A DNA stretch of 64,000 nt, taken from assembly GCF_963678635.1 (NCBI RefSeq), contig NC_087062.1, positions 63,337,253 through 63,401,252 on the forward strand. Reading direction: 5' to 3'. A program made the position numbers and the translations under genes. This DNA is from Symsagittifera roscoffensis (Eukaryota; Xenacoelomorpha; Acoela; Convolutidae). Below the pieces are notes generated by a model. The model did not search any database and had not been told where the DNA came from. It was given only the letters and a program-made list of their open reading frames with translations. Shown piece after piece: positions 22,654 through 33,719 of this stretch; the stretch's first letter is position 1; every line of letters starts with the position of its first letter.

Positions 22654-24150
22654 TTAAGCAACGTAATCTCTGAGTCGAGATGGTCTGCATGGTCCGTATA
22701 TTAAAGGGCTTGGGAAAAATGCGGCTCCGCTATTTCTTAGAAGTCTTGGTTGTTTTCCGAATGTTTGCACCCAAACGGTGTGTGGGGTATAAGTAAGAAA
22801 TTTCCCGCCTATGGTGTTGTATTTTTGTTCGAATGTTCTCGGATCCTTAACCTTCGTTAATATTTTAATTGTTTTCCGTGCTACCCGATCTATCCTTTTT
22901 TCCGTGATTTTGTCTACTGTTGTTTGTATTCCCTTATATCTTACGTTTAATTTATCCTTTACTATTTCTATAGCTTTAGATTTTGCACTTGTGTCTTTTT
23001 GTGTCGGGAGGCTGTGTTTGTCAGGTTCCAAGTCATTTGAAGTTTCGGCTCTTTCTTATTGATATTGACTTCGTCTTCTGACCACCGTTGCAAATCGTGC
23101 AATACCTCTGCGGGTAGTGGGGGCTTTGTAAGATTCTTTCGATCTAAACATGCATGTTTTGCGCTTTCCCAAAATAAATTGTTAGGTGAACTACTAGTTG
23201 CTATGTTTGATAAGGGTGTGTTTGGCTTACGTCACATGTGGGCCTCATATGGTGAAATTTTTGTTACGCTATGTGGTGTAATACTCAATGTTTTAATAAT
23301 TTTGGCTACATCTGATGCGAGTTTGTACGGTGTATTTGTTTTATCGATTTTCATGACCGCTAGTCTACACTTCAAAGTTTGTATCATTCTCTCTACTACC
23401 CCTAATGCTCTATGGTCATCTACCGGCGCAAAGAATAATTTTTTTTGTTTGTATTAAAAAACAGTTGAAAATTTTTAGCTCTAAATCTCTGTGCTTGCTC
23501 ACATCTTAATCTTCGGGGTTACCCGTTATTCGAAATGTACCGTTGCATAAATTTATTAGCGATATCCGCTGTTGTATTCGTAACAACTTTTGCAGTTGGA
23601 AATTTAGACCACTTATCTATTGCAACTAAAATGTATGCGTCTCTGTTCAATTCATCCGGAAGGGGCCGTGCAAAATCTAATTGTACTTCCTCATTAGGTT
23701 CGACTACTGGTTCCATTTGGAACGAATGTTTTTTTTTCGTATGATTAAATTTAAATTTTTACCTTGCTTAGTGCAGTGTTTGCAATTTTGTGCCATTTGC
23801 ACAGCTGCTCGATGTTTATGCGGGAACCAGACATGGTTACTTAAGTCCAACATTGCTGCCGATCCCGGGTGTGTCAAATGGAGACTGTCTAGCACTGTCT
23901 GCCTCAATTGGGTAGGAATGATGATTCTCTCGTCTATGAGTAGGCAATCCTCTCGGACATGAAGTCTGTTCCGAATATTGTGCCAGTACTGTCCGCAGGA
24001 AGCCTTGATAGCTTCCCAATCCCTCTTTTTGACGAAATTAATTAAGGGCCGCAGATTTTGATCTTTATTGGTGGCTGCGGCGATGAATCGAACGCCCAAT
24101 ACCCGCTGTAATCTCTGTCTAAGCAATGGTGTGTCCTCCTCTGATTCCAC
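22654..24150 (-). pseudogene. Integrase of element 2, frameshifted
   Basis: Reading minus, 24150-23704 gives the zinc-binding N-terminus (LHLTHPGSAAMLDLSNHVWF, then NCKHCTKQGK). 23716-23519 gives the catalytic core start (EEVQLDFARPLPDELN, with the first Asp). About 23440-23260 gives FAPVDDHRALGVVERMIQTL with the catalytic Glu. 23031-22654 is the C-terminal part. The Asp block between them falls in the damaged stretch near 23460-23520. The segments lie in different frames. Confidence 0.8.
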
Positions 24151-24165
24151 TGTGCTTGTGGCTTT

Positions 24166-24846
24166 CTACACCGTCGCAACCAGTCCTTCTGTAATCATTT
24201 CGTGGCTGGCTTCTAACCGTGTAGACGGTCCAATTGTTGGTGGTTCTACGTAATGTGTCAGCTCTTCTTGTATGCAGATATTCGGGTCTACACGACTGAC
24301 ACAGGCTTCTGCGGTGTCTTTGCTACTATCGGGTGTTTGTGTGGTTGTTCTTGATATTTCTGCGCTGTCTTTGCTTCTATCGAGTGTTTGTGTAGTCGTC
24401 GTTGTATTCTGTGGTTCGAGTGTCTGCGTCGTCTTCATGGTGTCTTTTGGTGTGACCATTGTGTCTACAGATGTATTCGTGTCCGTGAAGGTGATCTTCG
24501 GGAAACTTGATTTTGTACTGGTCTCTATCTCTTTCTTAGCCGATAGCACTTCTCTGGCATCCCGTACGGGTGTTGTTGTTAATGTGTCGTGTGCCTCTTG
24601 TTGTGGCAATTTTGTTAAATCGGGCTTTCCTTTCTTTCCCTTTGTGGGAGGTCGCTTCTGTCATCTGGGGTCCGAAGGACATTCCTCGCGGTCAGATGAG
24701 CCCTGCCAGTTCTGGGTTGATTCTTTTCGGCTTCTTGTCTCGTTTGTCTTAATTTCCAGCGGGATGAATCCTCCTTTAAAACCTTTGGTTTCTTTGCGAA
24801 TCATTTTTGAGTTGATACTCTGATGAATTAAAATTTTTAACAGCAT
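24166..24846 (-). pseudogene. Thr/Asp-rich linker of element 2 Pol
   Basis: Minus-strand segment 24609-24166 contains low-complexity Thr-rich repeats (TTQTLEPQNTTTTTQTLDRS). 24846-24661 lies upstream. They sit between RNase H and integrase, where element 3 also has a long linker. Confidence 0.5.
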
Positions 24847-24861
24847 GTTTGATACTGTTGA

Positions 24862-26278
24862 AATAGCGATCGAGAGAGAGAGAGAGTTGACTGATTTATA
24901 GCAGATTTTGAGTGAAACTGATTTCTATTGTTAGTTTGACAATGACGGGATGCGGAATGTTCGGAATGTTTCGTTGCTAATTGAGTGTTTGAAGCAGCAT
25001 TCAAAAACCCTTTATTTTTCGCGCGCTTTTTGATCAGCTCATACGGTGCTTTGTTCTGATTGGCCAGATTATTTAGAAAGACGTTGTCAATCTTTTCCAT
25101 GTAATTAATGAATGTCCTAATTGATGCTACAACAAATTCCTCATCATACTCACTAGGGGCTATTGCCAATCCAACCGGATTTCGGGACATGTAGTCAATT
25201 AATCACATTTTACTTCCTGCGAGCTGTTTCATGTCGAAATGGAAGGAATTAATCGGTCAATCCAACGTGCGAGCCGGCTTTGACTTGCTTTTGATCTTTC
25301 GCGTCTGTTTAAAGCGGTTATTAAAGCTTGGTGATCAGTGATGACGGTGAAATGTTTTCCATACAGATAGTATTTAAAATGTTCGATTGCCCACACGACC
25401 CCTAATAGTTTGAGTTCTTTTACAGAAAATTTTTCCTCAAATGAGTTTAAAAAACGTGACGCGTAAGCTACGGCGACCCAACCTTCTGACGAATGTTGTT
25501 CCAGTGCAGCTCCTAATACTGTAATAGAAGCATTGCATACGATTCGAGTGTCAAGATGTTGGTCAAAATGTTTGTTTTGTGTTTTTTCAGCTATCAGTTT
25601 TAATATGTTTTTGAACGTTGTCCTATGCTCTGTGGACGGGTCAAGTGGTTTGTTTTCTTCTGTCTTCTGTGTTTTTTAGTAATGGGCGTAGAGTGGCAGC
25701 GGTTTGTGCCAATTTTGGTATATATTGCGTGAGATGATGTATGGAACCCATAAAGCTTTTTAGTTGTTTAAACGTTTTTGGTGGTGATAGATTTTCGATG
25801 GCCTCAGTATTTCTTATAAGAAATTTTTTTCCCTCGCTATTAACTGTGAACCCTAACTACTCAGTTTGTTTGCATGCAAACTTGCATTTATCCAATGATA
25901 TCGCAAGATTTTTTCTCGTCCAGTTTTTTTCAGAGCTGATTGCAACTTTTGTTTGTGTAGATCCAAAGATCCTTTTGTTACGATTAGAATATCGTCCAAA
26001 TAGGCATAGGTGCTCGTACAATTTGTAAGAGGTAGATCGATCGCTTTTTGGAATTCAGCTACCAAATCCGTGAGGCCATAAAATCCTGTTTGAAATTGAT
26101 AGGTCCCAATGGCGTTAACACTAATAGGACTAAAGTTGCTTTTTTCTCTGGTTGTTTTATCCAAAAGGATTTGAGAATATGCGTAGCGGAGGTCGAGTGT
26201 TGAGAATACTGTTTGTTTGGATTTGTCTGATTTTACCACCTGTGCAATATTGTCCAACAGCAATTCAATGTTGGGCAT
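24862..26278 (-). pseudogene. RT and RNase H of element 2 (unit 1)
   Basis: Minus segment 26278-25853 encodes FSTLDLRYAYSQILLDKTTR, GTYQFQTGFYGLTDLVAEFQ and the catalytic YLDDILIVTKG. RNase H follows: GVVWAIEHFKYYLYG and ITDHQALITALNRR near 25300-25420, then DYMSRNPVGLAIAPSEYDEE near 25190. Stops break the frame between blocks. The RT catalytic box itself is intact. Confidence 0.85.
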
Positions 26279-26316
26279 TTGGTATTTGTTTTTGTGGATG
26301 ATTTTTTTGATTATCT

Positions 26317-26604
26317 TCTAACGCGAGTTTGACTGTTTGATCCTTTTTGACTGTTATGACAATTAGGCAAGTAGGTTGTCGATCTGAACATTTATCTAGT
26401 TTGATAATGTGGTTCTGATTCATCAGTTTGTTTAATTTCCCTTAAACTCTTTCCTGTAGAATCTAACGCGAGTTTGACTGTTTGATCCTTTTTGACTGTT
26501 ATGACAATTAGGCAAGTAAGTTGTCGATCTGAACATTTATCTAGTTTGATAATGTGGTTCTGATTCATCAGTTTGTTTAATTTCCCTTCAACTCTTTCCT
26601 GTAG
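26317..26604 (-). repeat. Internal tandem duplication in pol, two 143-bp units
   Basis: 26317-26459 and 26462-26604 are near-identical (period 145 bp), covering the start of RT. The protein segment after KKDQTVKLALDS is thereby interrupted. The same pair occurs in unit 2 at 30609-30751 and 30754-30896, so it predates the 4.3-kb duplication. Confidence 0.9.
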
Positions 26605-28432
26605 GTGCATCGGGATACGTCGTCCTTTCTGTTGTATTTGCATGAAGTCGTGGTTGAATTGAGTTTTCATCATGTGATTTTTCGATTTTCCGATACGTAT
26701 GCACAATTGTTGAAAATTATCTTCGACCCATTGTTGACCCACTGTTTAATTTCTGGATCCGATTCTTCTTCTTCGCGTACGCTTAACACATTTTGTTTAC
26801 GTTTTTCTTGTATCAACCTGACACCTATTTGTGGTAGTATGTTGCGTCCTATTATGTTGGCCTCTTGATCATCCACAATGATAAACAGGGCTGATTGAAT
26901 TTTCGAGCCTCCTGATTGAATGGTTATAATCAATCTTTCTTTTGGATTTATTGTTTCACCATTATAGCATGCCAGATTCTTGGCCGTGTCGTCTGGTGGG
27001 ATGCATTTGAGTAATGCTCATTTATCGTTTTGTTGAAGGCGCCGTGCAGTTTTTTCATTTAGAAACGACATTGTACTTCCCGAATCAGCAATAGCGAATA
27101 ATTCTTCCGAATTTGTTTTTAGTTTAACAATATGACCGTTAAGGTGATCCTCCGATAGGATAATTTTATTTTTTCAGCGATTGAATTTAAGCGATCGTAT
27201 TGGATTCAGCGGTTGCCATAACCGAGAATTTGTCTATTTGGTATTCATCCCATCCGTTATTTGATGTAAGCTCGGCAAAAGCCATCGGGTCGTTTTCAGT
27301 TTCCAGACTCCCCGTCTCTATTTCTTCCTGTTGTTCATCCTGTCGGTTTCCTAAACAATTAACGTTTGTGGATCTGCAAATTTTTGCAAAATGGCCTCGT
27401 TTTGCACATTGTGAACAAATTTTGTCTTTAGCCGGACAAGATTGAAGATGATTTTGATTGTGTTGATTTCCGCATTTATAACTTTGTTTCGAAGTTTGCA
27501 TTATTTTTTTTTGTTGTTCTCTTTTGTTTTGTGATCCACGTTGATATGGTTGTCCGCGAAAACCGCCCTGACCTCTTTGTTAGTTTTGGTAGTTTGAATA
27601 GTTGTATCGACCACCCCGTGTGTTGATATAATGTACTGGTTCTTGTTTCGTTGTAGATTGTCCCCCGAACGGGTTTATCTTCATGGTACGGCTGCGTTTG
27701 ATTCCTTTTTCCCGACGGATTGCATATTCATATGCCTCTTGTGGGGACCGTGTTTGTGCTAATAGTTCCTCTGCGATTTTTTCATTGCTCATGTGTGCTG
27801 TAAACATGTCTCTAACCCATTCATCTTCTCTGTCCCCACAATCAGCCCGTGAGGCTAATTCAACTAGGTCTGCATGAAATTTTTCAAGACTCTCCGATTT
27901 CTTTTGTTTATGGCAAATAAAGTTATATCTTTCGAATGCTACAATTCTGTTAGTGACAAATATATCTTCCAGCGTTGTCATAAATTCTTGTGTGGTTACG
28001 TTGTGTAATACAAGGCCAGGTCTTTTCTGTTGAACTTGTCATTGACATTCGGCTCCCAAACAGAAAAAGGTAACTACGGACTCTTGTGTCTGCTTCGTCC
28101 CACCTATATGAATTACATAAAACTCCTTTCTCCCGTGCTTTTATGACGTGATCCTCACAACCAACTCGTTTCTCCTGATTGCGCACCTCTCGGTTTTTTC
28201 TTTGTGCCTCTGTTTCGCCCGTTATTTCAACTTCATACACGGGTTCTGCGGGTTTCAACGAGTGTTGGTCTGGCTCTCAATAAATTCCGTATTTCAATCC
28301 CATCCTTTGCAAATACAGCCATCTCCAAATGGCTGCCCACTTTGACCATTCTAGTGGTGGTTTGGCAGACGCTCTCTCCCAAAATGGGTTAATATTCAGT
28401 GGGTTTTTGGAATATTCTGCTGGCTGCGCCAT
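26392..28432 (-). pseudogene. gag and protease region of element 2 (unit 1)
   Basis: The start codon (28432-28430) is formed by the last base of the 5' LTR plus TG. Translation begins MAQPAEYSKNPLNINPFWER and meets TGA at 28279-28277 (codon 52). Later pieces, in changing frames, give the Gag core (EEWV-like DREDEWVRDMFTAHMSNEKI at 27981-27580) and zinc knuckles (CSQCAKRGHFAKIC) near 27390. The protease-side text IIVDDQEANIIGRNILPQ lies at 26933-26670. Homology with element 3 Gag is clear. Unit 1 lacks one base near 27206 and one T near 27500 relative to unit 2. Confidence 0.8.
28414..28431 (-). other. Primer-binding site of element 2 (unit 1)
   Basis: On the minus strand TGGCGCAGCCAGCAGAAT follows the 5' LTR directly. 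It begins with TGG, the complement of a tRNA CCA end, and overlaps the gag start codon. The same site occurs at 32708-32725 in unit 2. Confidence 0.6.
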
Positions 28433-28681
28433 GTCATACCGCAGGGTGTGATATTCTAATTCTTGAATCCGAATGGATCGATAAACCTTGTTTCTCAGTC
28501 AGAGCGATATAAAACGACTTGTTGACATATAACTTTCAACTCTGATTCTTATTTCAAATAGAGTTCGTCTTCTCTGTCTATCAAGGTCAAAAAACCGGCC
28601 GTCTAGGCGTTTAACATAAGACTATAGATAATATAAATAACATATATATAAAGTTTGTTTGTCGACCCAGGCCGGATGACA
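28432..28681 (-). repeat. 5' LTR of element 2 (unit 1), 250 bp
   Basis: TGTCATACC...GGATGACA, almost identical to 32726-32975. On the minus strand it ends GGTATGACA directly before TGGCGCAGCCAGCAG, the putative primer-binding site. Confidence 0.92.
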
Positions 28682-29154
28682 GAGATGATGGAATTTCGGT
28701 CGCAGAAAGTCCATTTCGGCTAATCATTTCTGTCGCAACCTGAGACGCGGACCTCGACCCGGTAAAGATAAAATTGTTTCTTTCAAAAACAGCACTAGTT
28801 CAGTACTGCAACTTTTCGTCCTTTGTCCTGATTTTACAACTGATCAGTGCTATCGTGGCTCTTGCTCAGTACTGCTAAAGTGCTGTTTTTATACTGCTGG
28901 ATCACTGAAACAGTACTGATTTTAATTCACAGACCAATAGGGGCTGTTCCATTTGTAAAATTTTTGAAGTATCCAGAGTATAATTTATAGACACATGTTT
29001 CTCCATGCACTCTATGCTCTCTATGCACTCATGTTTCTCCATTTCAATGCATACTCCCCTGATCTCATTATTAATCGTCATCTATCATTCCTTCCATTCG
29101 CTATATTATAATTGATCAAATGTCGGTTTAAGGCTCATTTCTCTCAGGCGTTCT
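28682..29154 (+). other. Host flank carried in duplication unit 1
   Basis: Non-coding sequence right of the LTR, repeated at 32976-33448. No gene visible. Confidence 0.6.
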
Positions 29155-32100
29155 AATAGCGATCGAGAGAGAGAGAGAGTTGACTGATTTATAGCAGATT
29201 TTGAGTGAAACTGATTTCTATTGTTAGTTTGACAATGACGGGATGCGGAATGTTCGGAATGTTTCGTTGCTAATTGAGTGTTTGAAGCAGCATTCAAAAA
29301 CCCTTTATTTTTCGCGCGCTTTTTGATCAGCTCATACGGTGCTTTGTTCTGATTGGCCAGATTATTTAGAAAGACGTTGTCAATCTTTTCCATGTAATTA
29401 ATGAATGTCCTAATTGATGCTACAACAAATTCCTCATCATACTCACTAGGGGCTATTGCCAATCCAACCGGATTTCGGGACATGTAGTCAATTAATCACA
29501 TTTTACTTCCTGCGAGCTGTTTCATGTCGAAATGGAAGGAATTAATCGGTCAATCCAACGTGCGAGCCGGCTTTGACTTGCTTTTGATCTTTCGCGTCTG
29601 TTTAAAGCGGTTATTAAAGCTTGGTGATCAGTGATGACGGTGAAATGTTTTCCATACAGATAGTATTTAAAATGTTCGATTGCCCACACGACCCCTAATA
29701 GTTTGAGTTCTTTTACAGAAAATTTTTCCTCAAATGAGTTTAAAAAACGTGACGCGTAAGCTACGGCGACCCAACCTTCTGACGAATGTTGTTCCAGTGC
29801 AGCTCCTAATACTGTAATAGAAGCATTGCATACGATTCGAGTGTCAAGATGTTGGTCAAAATGTTTGTTTTGTGTTTTTTCAGCTATCAGTTTTAATATG
29901 TTTTTGAACGTTGTCCTATGCTCTGTGGACGGGTCAAGTGGTTTGTTTTCTTCTGTCTTCTGTGTTTTTTAGTAATGGGCGTAGAGTGGCAGCGGTTTGT
30001 GCCAATTTTGGTATATATTGCGTGAGATGATGTATGGAACCCATAAAGCTTTTTAGTTGTTTAAACGTTTTTGGTGGTGATAGATTTTCGATGGCCTCAG
30101 TATTTCTTATAAGAAATTTTTTTCCCTCGCTATTAACTGTGAACCCTAACTACTCAGTTTGTTTGCATGCAAACTTGCATTTATCCAATGATATCGCAAG
30201 ATTTTTTCTCGTCCAGTTTTTTTCAGAGCTGATTGCAACTTTTGTTTGTGTAGATCCAAAGATCCTTTTGTTACGATTAGAATATCGTCCAAATAGGCAT
30301 AGGTGCTCGTACAATTTGTAAGAGGTAGATCGATCGCTTTTTGGAATTCAGCTACCAAATCCGTGAGGCCATAAAATCCTGTTTGAAATTGATAGGTCCC
30401 AATGGCGTTAACACTAATAGGATAAAGTTGCTTTTTTCTCTGGTTGTTTTATCCAAAAGGATTTGAGAATATGCGTAGCGGAGGTCGAGTGTTGAGAATA
30501 CTGTTTGTTTGGATTTGTCTGATTTTACCACCTGTGCAATATTGTCCAACAGCAATTCAATGTTGGGCATTTGGTATTTGTTTTTGTGGATGATTTTTTT
30601 GATTATCTTCTAACGCGAGTTTGACTGTTTGATCCTTTTTGACTGTTATGACAATTAGGCAAGTAGGTTGTCGATCTGAACATTTATCTAGTTTGATAAT
30701 GTGGTTCTGATTCATCAGTTTGTTTAATTTCCCTTAAACTCTTTCCTGTAGAATCTAACGCGAGTTTGACTGTTTGATCCTTTTTGACTGTTATGACAAT
30801 TAGGCAAGTAAGTTGTCGATCTGAACATTTATCTAGTTTGATAATGTGGTTCTGATTCATCAGTTTGTTTAATTTCCCTTCAACTCTTTCCTGTAGGTGC
30901 ATCGGGATACGTCGTCCTTTCTGTTGTATTTGCATGAAGTCGTGGTTGAATTGAGTTTTCATCATGTGATTTTTCGATTTTCCGATACGTATGCACAATT
31001 GTTGAAAATTATCTTCGACCCATTGTTGACCCACTGTTTAATTTCTGGATCCGATTCTTCTTCTTCGCGTACGCTTAACACATTTTGTTTACGTTTTTCT
31101 TGTATCAACCTGACACCTATTTGTGGTAGTATGTTGCGTCCTATTATGTTGGCCTCTTGATCATCCACAATGATAAACAGGGCTGATTGAATTTTCGAGC
31201 CTCCTGATTGAATGGTTATAATCAATCTTTCTTTTGGATTTATTGTTTCACCATTATAGCATGCCAGATTCTTGGCCGTGTCGTCTGGTGGGATGCATTT
31301 GAGTAATGCTCATTTATCGTTTTGTTGAAGGCGCCGTGCAGTTTTTTCATTTAGAAACGACATTGTACTTCCCGAATCAGCAATAGCGAATAATTCTTCC
31401 GAATTTGTTTTTAGTTTAACAATATGACCGTTAAGGTCATCCTCCGATAGGATAATTTTATTTTTTCAGCGATTGAATTTAAGCGATCTGTATTGGATTC
31501 AGCGGTTGCCATAACCGAGAATTTGTCTATTTGGTATTCATCCCATCCGTTATTTGATGTAAGCTCGGCAAAAGCCATCGGGTCGTTTTCAGTTTCCAGA
31601 CTCCCCGTCTCTATTTCTTCCTGTTGTTCATCCTGTCGGTTTCCTAAACAATTAACGTTTGTGGATCTGCAAATTTTTGCAAAATGGCCTCGTTTTGCAC
31701 ATTGTGAACAAATTTTGTCTTTAGCCGGACAAGATTGAAGATGATTTTGATTGTGTTGATTTCCGCATTTATAACTTTGTTTCGAAGTTTGCATTATTTT
31801 TTTTTTGTTGTTCTCTTTTGTTTTGTGATCCACGTTGATATGGTTGTCCGCGAAAACCGCCCTGACCTCTTTGTTAGTTTTGGTAGTTTGAATAGTTGTA
31901 TCGACCACCCCGTGTGTTGATATAATGTACTGGTTCTTGTTTCGTTGTAGATTGTCCCCCGAACGGGTTTATCTTCATGGTACGGCTGCGTTTGATTCCT
32001 TTTTCCCGACGGATTGCATATTCATATGCCTCTTGTGGGGACCGTGTTTGTGCTAATAGTTCCTCTGTGATTTTTTCATTGCTCATGTGTGCTGTAAACA

Positions 32101-32726
32101 TGTCTCTAACCCATTCATCTTCTCTGTCCCCACAATCAGCCCGTGAGGCTAATTCAACTAGGTCTGCATGAAATTTTTCAAGACTCTCCGATTTCTTTTG
32201 TTTATGGCAAATAAAGTTATATCTTTCGAATGCTACAATTCTGTTAGTGACAAATATATCTTCCAGCGTTGTCATAAATTCTTGTGTGGTTACGTTGTGT
32301 AATACAAGGCCAGGTCTTTTCTGTTGAACTTGTCATTGACATTCGGCTCCCAAACTGAAAAAGGTAACTACGGACTCTTGTGTCTGCTTCGTCCCACCTA
32401 TATGAATTACATAAAACTCCTTTCTCCCGTGCTTTTATGACGTGATCCTCACAACCAACTCGTTTCTCCTGATTGCGCACCTCTCGGTTTTTTCTTTGTG
32501 CCTCTGTTTCGCCCGTTATTTCAACTTCATACACGGGTTCTGCGGGTTTTAACGAGTGTTGGTCTGGCTCTCAATAAATTCCGTATTTCAATCCCATCCT
32601 TTGCAAATACAGCCATCTCCAAATGGCTGCCCACTTTGACCATTCTAGTGGTGGTTTGGCAGACGCTCTCTCCCAAAATGGGTTAATATTCAGTGGGTTT
32701 TTGGAATATTCTGCTGGCTGCGCCAT
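29155..32726 (-). pseudogene. Second, truncated copy of element 2 gag-pol
   Basis: Contents match unit 1: gag start at 32726, TGA at codon 52, zinc knuckle at about 31640-31740, and RT with YLDD at 30146-30358, here in a different frame from the upstream RT block (30570-30352). The left end is fused to flank sequence, giving a chimeric frame that ends in SLLERLREMSLKPTFDQ. It has no integrase and no 3' LTR of its own. Confidence 0.85.
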
Positions 32727-32975
32727 GTCATACCGCAGGGTGTGATATTCTAATTCTTGAATCCGAATGGATCGATAAACCTTGTTTCTCAGTCAGAGCG
32801 ATATAAAACGACTTGTTGACATATAACTTTCAACTCTGATTCTTATTTCAAATAGAGTTCGTCTTCTCTGTCTATCAAGGTCAAAAAACCGGCCGTCTAG
32901 GCGTTTAACATAAGACTATAGATAATATAAATAACATATATATAAAGTTTGTTTGTCGACCCAGGCCGGATGACA
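32726..32975 (-). repeat. 5' LTR of element 2 (unit 2), 250 bp
   Basis: Copy of 28432-28681 with almost no differences. Confidence 0.92.
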
Positions 32976-33534
32976 GAGATGATGGAATTTCGGTCGCAGA
33001 AAGTCCATTTCGGCTAATCATTTCTGTCGCAACCTGAGACGCGGACCTCGACCCGGTAAAGATAAAATTGTTTCTTTCAAAAACAGCACTAGTTCAGTAC
33101 TGCAACTTTTCGTCCTTTGTCCTGATTTTATCACTGATCAGTGCTATCGTGGCTCTTGCTCAGTACTGCTAAAGTGCTGTTTTTATACTGCTGGATCACT
33201 GAAACAGTACTGATTTTAATTCACAGACCAATAGGGGCTGTTCCATTTGTAAAATTTTTGAAGTATCCAGAGTATAATTTATAGACACATGTTTCTCCAT
33301 GCACTCTATGCTCTCTATGCACTCATGTTTCTCCATTTCAATGCATACTCCCCTGATCTCATTATTAATCGTCATCTATCATTCCTTCCATTCGCTATAT
33401 TATAATTGATCAAATGTCGGTTTAAGGCTCATTTCTCTCAGGCGTTCTCTCAGGCGTTCTCTCAGGCTTCACTAGATGATATAGTTATTACCAATATCTT
33501 ATACTAGTCTACAAATTTGTGAGCCTGAAAACAT

Positions 33535-33540
33535 TTTATT
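33535..33540 (-). terminator. Poly(A) signal AATAAA for the two-TM gene
   Basis: AATAAA on the minus strand, about 180 nt after the stop codon at 33720. It is the first canonical signal downstream. The rest of 33449-33719 is AT-rich 3' UTR or intergenic sequence. Confidence 0.5.
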
Positions 33541-33719
33541 ATTATGCTTATTATTTGCTATTTTTGATATACGCATCCTAGAAGACTTGTCCCTAAAGAA
33601 TAACTGTTTCTTCGTATAAAAAGAAATCGGAAAAAAGTCAAAGTAGACCTGATATTTCAAATTTTCAAATCATATTGTCAAATTTAAAGCTTCGTTCGAA
33701 TATTTATATGACCTAGTTG

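Larger units (their letters stand above)
24862..29154 (-). repeat. Tandem duplication unit 1 (4293 bp)
   Basis: This unit holds, from right to left, host flank, 5' LTR, gag, protease, RT and RNase H start of element 2. It is repeated almost exactly at 29155-33448. Breakpoints are AATAGCGATCGAG on the left and ...CTCAGGCGTTCT on the right. About ten differences were seen by eye, including single-base indels. Confidence 0.92.
29155..33448 (-). repeat. Tandem duplication unit 2 (4294 bp)
   Basis: Second copy of the 24862-29154 unit. It holds a broken element 2 (RNase H start to 5' LTR, 29155-32975) and the same flank. Differences from unit 1 include a lost C near 30422 that shifts the RT frame, and an extra T near 31488 that keeps the gag frame. 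At its right end the 12-bp word TCTCTCAGGCGT is repeated. Confidence 0.92.

Noticed and set aside
24870-24890. (GA)n run as a possible regulatory repeat
   Set aside because: Lies within the RNase H-integrase linker of element 2 and its duplicate; encodes part of a Ser/Leu/Arg stretch.
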